Positions 6,148-10,285 of a stretch of DNA of 10,285 nucleotides are shown piece after piece. The notes under the pieces were generated by a model, which was not told where the DNA came from, did no database searches, and worked only from the letters and a program-made list of their open reading frames with translations. The stretch lies in the NCBI GenBank assembly GCA_025457785.1, contig JALOTS010000060.1, forward strand, positions 1 to 10,285, given 5' to 3'. Position numbers and translations under genes: made by a program. This DNA is from Pontiellaceae bacterium (lineage in GTDB: Bacteria > Verrucomicrobiota > Kiritimatiellia > Kiritimatiellales > Tichowtungiaceae). The first letter of the stretch is position 1. Each line of letters opens with the position of its first letter.

Positions 6148-6177
6148 AAAGTTCCCGCCTGTAAAACAGGAAACTTT
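6148..6177 (+). promoter_or_regulatory. Hairpin covering the ribosome-binding site of the HEAT/cytochrome gene
   Basis: CCTGT (6158-6162) pairs with ACAGG (6166-6170) around an AAA loop, and AAAGTT (6148-6153) pairs with AACTTT (6172-6177) across an internal bulge. The right side contains AGGA (6168-6171), the only Shine-Dalgarno-like element, 9 nt before the ATG at 6181. If it folds in the mRNA it would hide the ribosome-binding site, so translation could be conditional. No ligand-binding riboswitch class is recognised. Confidence 0.45.
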
Positions 6178-6180
6178 TGA

Positions 6181-9100
6181 ATGATGGGTAAACGGTTTAT
6201 GACGGCGGGTTTTTTCGCACTGCTGCTGTACAGCGGTGCGTTCCGCGTTTCGGCATCCTGTCTGACAGACGGATTCCGTACGCCGCCTTATCAATGGCAG
6301 ATTAATCAGGCACTGGAAAGGCTGAAAAATCCGGACGCTTCGGTGCGGGCGGGCGCGGCTGAACAGCTCGGCTTTATGCGGGCTTACGGTGAGGCGCAGG
6401 CGGTTGCGGTTCTAACCGCCGATCCGGACGCCGCAGTGCGGCGTGAAGCGGTGATGGCGCTCGGATGGATAGGCAGTAGAGACTCCATTGCACCGTTGAC
6501 CGCCGTGCTCACTGATTCCGACTGGACTGTCCGGCAGGCCGCCGCCGTTTCGTTGCAGAATCTGACCGGTATCCCGTTTGCGTTCGATGCACTCGCCGAT
6601 GAGACAAATCAAAAACGCCGGATTGCTGAATGGCAAAAGACCTTTACCTCTGCGGATATTGAAAAGGAAGCGCTGGCGGTTTTGGCTGATCCTGCCGCCG
6701 ATTTTTTCACCAAGGCGGATCGAATCCGTGCCGCCGGAACCTTCGACTGTAAAACGGTTGCGCCCGCGCTGGTTGAGGCGCTCAGGCCGTATTTGTCAAA
6801 AAAATATCCAGGCGATAATCTTGAACGTCTCTACACTCCGGCCAGTCCGGCGGTGGATGCCCGCCCCGAGCGGGCCTTCGTTCAGGCCGGTTTGCGTGCG
6901 CTGGGGCGTATCGGTGGAAAGGAGGCGGAGGCGTTTCTCATCCAGATGCTGGAAACCAACGTAAACTGGGCCTGCTATGCTGCTGAAGCACTTGGCGACT
7001 GCGGTTCCGGCACGGCGGTTCAGGCTCTTCTGCGCAATTATCCGCTGTTTGCCTTTAATCTCGACCATCCGCGGGCGTTTGAAACGTATAAAAAAGTCGT
7101 CGAAAAATTTCCCGCCCATGATGCTCCCCATCTGCTGGCCGTCGATCGTATCCCGCGCACCGCCTATGAAATTCTCTTTGCGCTCAGCCGGCTGGATCTC
7201 TCCCGTCATACGAAAGAACTCGAAGCCATCACTCCGTATATTCTTTCAACGGTTCCCAATTCGCTGGATGCCACCATTGTTTACAGCAAAGAACCGTGGG
7301 CCATGATTTTCGGATATCTGCTGGAAACCGCCGGGGTTCGCCGGCAAGCCGCCGATGCCGCGTTTGCAGCGCTGGGAATCAGCGGACGTTCCCTGCCGGA
7401 TCATTTCCTTTTCAAAGACGAATTCATGCACGAAGCTCTGAAAAATCTGGATAGCGGCAATTCCCGGCACGCACCGTACGCCGGGCTCATTCTGCTCTGT
7501 ACCGCGCAGAAAAGCGATATTCCCGATCTGATCAGACTGCTCGATCATCCGGACGGCTGGATTAAAATTGATGCAGCAAAAACATTGATGCTGCTGGATA
7601 CGCAGGAGGCCGTTGCTCCGCTGATCACCCGGCTGAACGAGACGCAGGATGATGCCGGGTACGGCTATGGCATGGATTTTAAACGGTTCAAATTCAACCG
7701 CATCGACGAAAAAAAACTGCCCGGCGAAGGCTATGACGAATACAGCGATCCGTCACCGCGCTTTAAGGAAGCCTGGCTGCGCGCACTCGGGCATCTGAAA
7801 GCCCCTGAGGCGCTTCCGGTGCTGATCAATTATCTGAACAACGACCGCAACGCACTCGAAATTCAAGCCTCCGCCGCGCTGGCGCTTGATGATCTGGGCA
7901 CGCCCGCCGCGCTCGATGCCTTGCAGTTGGCAGAAGCCGGTCATCCGGTTCATGTTGTTCAACTGATCGCCCGCGAAGCCCTCCGGCGCAATCAGATCGC
8001 GCAACAACAAATGCCGCCGGATGAAAAAACTGAATTCATTGAGCAGTGTCCGGTGCCGGACGGATTACCTGCCGAGCTGGTTTTCATTAAAGGCGATCGC
8101 GTGCCGGGAAATAATGAGGAGGTGTCCAAAGACATAACCGCCTATTCCACCACTGACGGCGGTCCGACCTATCGCCTCGGCAGAAATATTTTCCGCATCA
8201 GAACCGGTGATCCGGAGAAATCGCTTCAGCAACTGACGCACTTCACCTCCGGGTATGTCGCCGATCTGGAGGTTTCCTATGACGGGAAAAAACTGCTGTT
8301 TGCACACAGCACAATGGCTCCTGATCCCTGGTTTCATATTTATGAAATGAATGCGGACGGCACCGGCCTGAAGCAGTTGACCTTCGGCCCTTATCACGAC
8401 GTGCATCCGAATTTCATGCCCGATGGACGGATCGTTTTCACTTCAACCCGCAGCGGGATTCGCGATGAATATCACGGCTATCCCGCCAACGGTCTCTCCG
8501 TGATGAATGCCGACGGTTCCGATATTCATCTGATCGGTTTTAATATCGGGCGGGATGCCGAACCGGTTGTCGGGGATGACGGAAAAATCCTTTTTACCCG
8601 TCTTGAACTGTTCTATTCACGCATGAAAACCGAATGGAACCTGCTTTCGGTTTATCCCGATGGAACCAAGACCGCCACGCTGTACGGCCCGGAACGCCGG
8701 GAGATCCACTTTACGATCGGCGGGACCGATTCCATCGTAACTCCTCGCCACCGGGTGCTTCGCCTGACCCAGCCGCAGAGCTGGATCGGCGGAACCTATC
8801 TGCTCAACACCTTTAAAGGCCCGATGATTGCCGGTCCGGGCCGCAACCACGAAATCTTTCTGAATCCGGACAACCGATGGGCGATCACCACACCGTATAA
8901 AATTGATGAAACCACGCTGCTGGTTGCGGCGGGTAAGCGACCGGTTGTCATTGAACCGACCGAACAGCAGATCAAAGACAAATTAAAGCCGGGCGATCTG
9001 GATATCTATGGCTCGGTTGATCACGGACTCTACTGGATGGAGGTTTCCACCGGAAAACTCACCTTGATTTACAACGATCCGGAGCGGGCCGATTTCGAAG

Positions 9101-9693
9101 CACGCCCTCTGCAGCCCCGGCACGTGCCGCCGGTTCTGCCCGCCAGTCCGCTCACCCGGTCGCGCGCCTTCAGCGGAACGGTGTACTGCTCTTCGGCATT
9201 CATCACTCAGGATCCTTTCGTAAAAGAACGCGGAAAATATATCCGTGCCGTGGAAGGAATTCCTACAGTAACCCGCCACCAGACCCACGCGAGCGGCGGA
9301 GTCGCCTGGCGGAACCACGGCGGGGCGGTCGGAAGGGTATTCGGCACCGTTCCGCTCGCCGCCGACGGTTCGTTCTCGCTGGAACTTCCGTCCGACCGCT
9401 TTTTTCATATGCAGGTGCTCGACGCTGACCGCCGGGTGATGGGGAACGAACTGATCTGGCAATACGTCCGCCCGCAGGAGATCAAGGGCTGTGTCGGCTG
9501 CCATGAAAACCCCGATGAGGCGCCATCGCCGGTCGCCTTTCCGCTGGCCCAGAAACAACCTTCGGTTCAATGCTTTCCACAAGGAGACGAAATGCAGTAC
9601 CGGGCGAAAATGTGGTTTAAAGGCTGGGCACCCGACGAGCGCGAGGAGCGCATGCGTACGGTGAATTCGGTCAATATCATCGGACGGAATTAA
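6181..9693 (+). CDS. Exported HEAT-repeat / PD40 beta-propeller / single-heme cytochrome c protein (HZS-alpha-like)
   Basis: Protein of 1170 residues. Residues 1-25 are a signal peptide (FFALLLYSGAFRVSA); C27 lacks a good lipobox. Residues about 40-130, 230-290 and 430-605 are HEAT/PBS-lyase-like helical repeats (DPDAAVRREAVMALGWIG, DSDWTVRQAAAVSLQNL, GWIKIDAAKTLMLL, ALEIQASAALALDDLG). Residues about 630-970 are TolB/PD40-like propeller blades (VSYDGKKLLFAHS, IYEMNADGTGLKQLT, PNFMPDGRIVFTSTRSG, LSVMNADGSDIHLI). Residues about 985-1110 resemble the hydrazine synthase alpha-subunit middle domain (VPLAADGSFSLELPSD, QVLDADRRVMGNELIWQYV) ending in CVGCHE. C1104, C1107 and H1108 form one c-type heme site. 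The second heme domain of true HZS-alpha is absent; 62 residues follow the heme site. HZS-alpha-like proteins are widespread in PVC bacteria without anammox, so hydrazine synthesis should not be inferred. It probably acts outside the cytoplasm as a redox or scaffold protein. The start is the ATG at 6181; 6184 is also possible. Confidence 0.85.
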   Translation: MMGKRFMTAGFFALLLYSGAFRVSASCLTDGFRTPPYQWQINQALERLKNPDASVRAGAAEQLGFMRAYGEAQAVAVLTADPDAAVRREAVMALGWIGSRDSIAPLTAVLTDSDWTVRQAAAVSLQNLTGIPFAFDALADETNQKRRIAEWQKTFTSADIEKEALAVLADPAADFFTKADRIRAAGTFDCKTVAPALVEALRPYLSKKYPGDNLERLYTPASPAVDARPERAFVQAGLRALGRIGGKEAEAFLIQMLETNVNWACYAAEALGDCGSGTAVQALLRNYPLFAFNLDHPRAFETYKKVVEKFPAHDAPHLLAVDRIPRTAYEILFALSRLDLSRHTKELEAITPYILSTVPNSLDATIVYSKEPWAMIFGYLLETAGVRRQAADAAFAALGISGRSLPDHFLFKDEFMHEALKNLDSGNSRHAPYAGLILLCTAQKSDIPDLIRLLDHPDGWIKIDAAKTLMLLDTQEAVAPLITRLNETQDDAGYGYGMDFKRFKFNRIDEKKLPGEGYDEYSDPSPRFKEAWLRALGHLKAPEALPVLINYLNNDRNALEIQASAALALDDLGTPAALDALQLAEAGHPVHVVQLIAREALRRNQIAQQQMPPDEKTEFIEQCPVPDGLPAELVFIKGDRVPGNNEEVSKDITAYSTTDGGPTYRLGRNIFRIRTGDPEKSLQQLTHFTSGYVADLEVSYDGKKLLFAHSTMAPDPWFHIYEMNADGTGLKQLTFGPYHDVHPNFMPDGRIVFTSTRSGIRDEYHGYPANGLSVMNADGSDIHLIGFNIGRDAEPVVGDDGKILFTRLELFYSRMKTEWNLLSVYPDGTKTATLYGPERREIHFTIGGTDSIVTPRHRVLRLTQPQSWIGGTYLLNTFKGPMIAGPGRNHEIFLNPDNRWAITTPYKIDETTLLVAAGKRPVVIEPTEQQIKDKLKPGDLDIYGSVDHGLYWMEVSTGKLTLIYNDPERADFEARPLQPRHVPPVLPASPLTRSRAFSGTVYCSSAFITQDPFVKERGKYIRAVEGIPTVTRHQTHASGGVAWRNHGGAVGRVFGTVPLAADGSFSLELPSDRFFHMQVLDADRRVMGNELIWQYVRPQEIKGCVGCHENPDEAPSPVAFPLAQKQPSVQCFPQGDEMQYRAKMWFKGWAPDEREERMRTVNSVNIIGRN

Positions 9694-9790
9694 AAAATGC
9701 AGATCGAAATAGCAGGCGGAGCCATCGGCGCTGCCTGTCTCGGTGTTAATCCCGGGGAACTTATAGACTTCATTCCTGGGTGGTCCACTG

Positions 9791-10056
9791 TTGATATCTA
9801 CCATTTTTTCCGGTTTTGGAAATCGCGTCGCAGTGGATCAGGTACTTTCTCATTTGGCACGACGTGGAAAGCGGCATCGTCTGGACAGGGGGCTTTACAT
9901 TTACCCGCAGAAAAACTCGTTGACTGGACAGTTGCGGATGCCGACGGCGGATGCGGTTGCCCGCTCTTTTGCGCGTAAGCTGGGGCATTGCATTCTTTTG
10001 TCGCGTTCCTATGCTTCAATCTTTTGAGGCATTCAACTCAGATTTCCGCCACATAG
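9791..10056 (+). pseudogene. Decayed AbiEi/DUF6088-type antitoxin gene
   Basis: The frame from 9791 reads FGNRVAVDQVLSHLARRGK, HRLDRGLYIYPQ, NSLTGQL and TADAVARSFARK. This closely follows the DUF6088/AbiEi-like winged-helix antitoxin pattern (GSRAAVDQ-LSRL, RL-RGLY-YP, DAVA-ALARK). The frame then breaks. At about 10012-10018 it must shift, because the conserved ANLLGLSTQVPAK block continues as NLLRHSTQISAT in the next frame, ending at a TAG (10054-10056). The N-terminal residues before FGNR also seem to lie in another frame (GWSTVDIYHFF, about 9776-9808, against the family's GWVFTPxDFL), with a T-run at 9804-9809 between them. In intact systems this domain belongs to type IV toxin-antitoxin systems with a nucleotidyltransferase toxin, none of which is visible here. 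Two frameshifts, a missing C-terminal half and no partner gene make it a remnant. Confidence 0.7.
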
Positions 10057-10193
10057 GCTCGACTGCAACAGCAATTTTTACGGAGACTGCACCGATTGCG
10101 AAAAACAGGCGCGAGGCGCAGTAGTTATCCCCCAAACCGGCATTCCCGCATGGAAACATTCAAGAGGTAAACAGTCCCTGTACGCTTCTCACC
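10057..10193. other. Noncoding stretch between antitoxin remnant and IS end
   Basis: No open frame with protein-like sequence was found here, and no convincing hairpin. It may contain further unrecognisable remains of the antitoxin gene. A TGT at 10179 is one possible outer boundary of the adjacent IS element. Confidence 0.4.
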
Positions 10194-10239
10194 GGTCACT
10201 CAAAATGCACCACCTGTGGTCACTTCAAAATGCACCACC
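10194..10239. repeat. Two tandem direct repeats at the IS end, period 24
   Basis: Repeat 1 is 21 nt (10194-10214) and repeat 2 is 22 nt (10218-10239). They share CAAAATGCACCACC exactly and are probably transposase-binding sites. Confidence 0.8.
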
Positions 10240-10285
10240 CAAGAGTCCTTTTGTTAGCTTTTAATTTCTGTTCAGTCAAGGGTTC
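10194..10285. mobile_element. Terminal repeats of an IS21-family insertion sequence (element continues beyond window)
   Basis: Two near-identical direct repeats lie at 10194-10214 and 10218-10239. Both have the form GGTCACT-(T)-CAAAATGCACCACC and differ by one T, with TGT between them. Tandem copies of this sequence (reverse complement GGTGGTGCATTTTGA-AGTGACC) are characteristic of the multiple-repeat ends of many IS21-family elements, where the transposase IstA binds. No istA or istB coding sequence is inside the window, so the element should lie to the right. The exact outer boundary and target duplication cannot be set from here. Confidence 0.65.

Noticed and set aside
9490..9504. Heme site and HZS-alpha-like domain as evidence for anammox
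   Set aside because: Other hydrazine synthase subunits and multiheme oxidoreductases are absent, the second heme domain is missing, and related domains occur in many non-anammox PVC bacteria.
8983..9804. Long minus-strand open frame of 273 codons
   Set aside because: It lies opposite the coding strand of the HEAT/cytochrome protein, has no ribosome-binding site and reads as low-quality sequence; the plus-strand frame holds the CxxCH motif and recognisable domains.
9697..9978. Plus-strand frame of 93 codons after the HEAT/cytochrome gene
   Set aside because: Most of it is the shifted frame of the DUF6088 remnant. Only a short part near GWSTVDIYHFF may be genuine, as a frameshifted piece of the same gene.

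Overview
The window looks like accessory chromosome from a polysaccharide-degrading bacterium of the PVC group, most likely Kiritimatiellota (Pontiella-like) or a relative. This is inferred from three things: secreted multidomain glycosidases of the GH71/GH99 type with CBM96/DNRLRE-like tails, a HEAT-repeat/beta-propeller/cytochrome c protein of a kind common in PVC bacteria, and moderately high GC. No rRNA or marker gene is present, so the taxonomy is a guess. All supported genes lie on the plus strand.

Left part (1-5478): the last 37 codons of an unrelated gene run straight into a 5'-truncated member of a tandem paralogue family. Two intact members follow. Each intact member is an exported protein with its own glycosidase-like catalytic domain, joined to the same C-terminal cassette of one Ig-like domain (starting with an invariant Cys-His-Ile-Asp) and one CBM96/DNRLRE-like domain. 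The middle gene has a PASTA domain inserted between them. Related hairpins follow the first two genes. The picture is one carbohydrate-targeting tail reused on different enzymes, with the first copy decaying.

Middle part (5479-6180): a noncoding stretch holds a degenerate tandem repeat of about 53 nt. It is followed by an intact small antitoxin gene whose overlapping ParE-type toxin gene is cut off after about 21 codons. Short palindromes of the form TTCCA-N-TGGAA recur here, and one sits exactly at the toxin breakpoint.

Right part (6181-9693): one large exported protein of 1170 residues has alpha-helical HEAT repeats, a TolB/PD40-like propeller and a domain resembling the hydrazine synthase alpha-subunit middle domain, with a single CxxCH heme site. 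A hairpin overlaps its ribosome-binding site.

Right edge (9694-10285): a frameshifted remnant of an AbiEi/DUF6088-type antitoxin gene, then the tandem terminal repeats of an IS21-family element. Both flanks therefore look like scarred, mobile DNA around a polysaccharide-use locus. No tRNA, rRNA or CRISPR array was seen.
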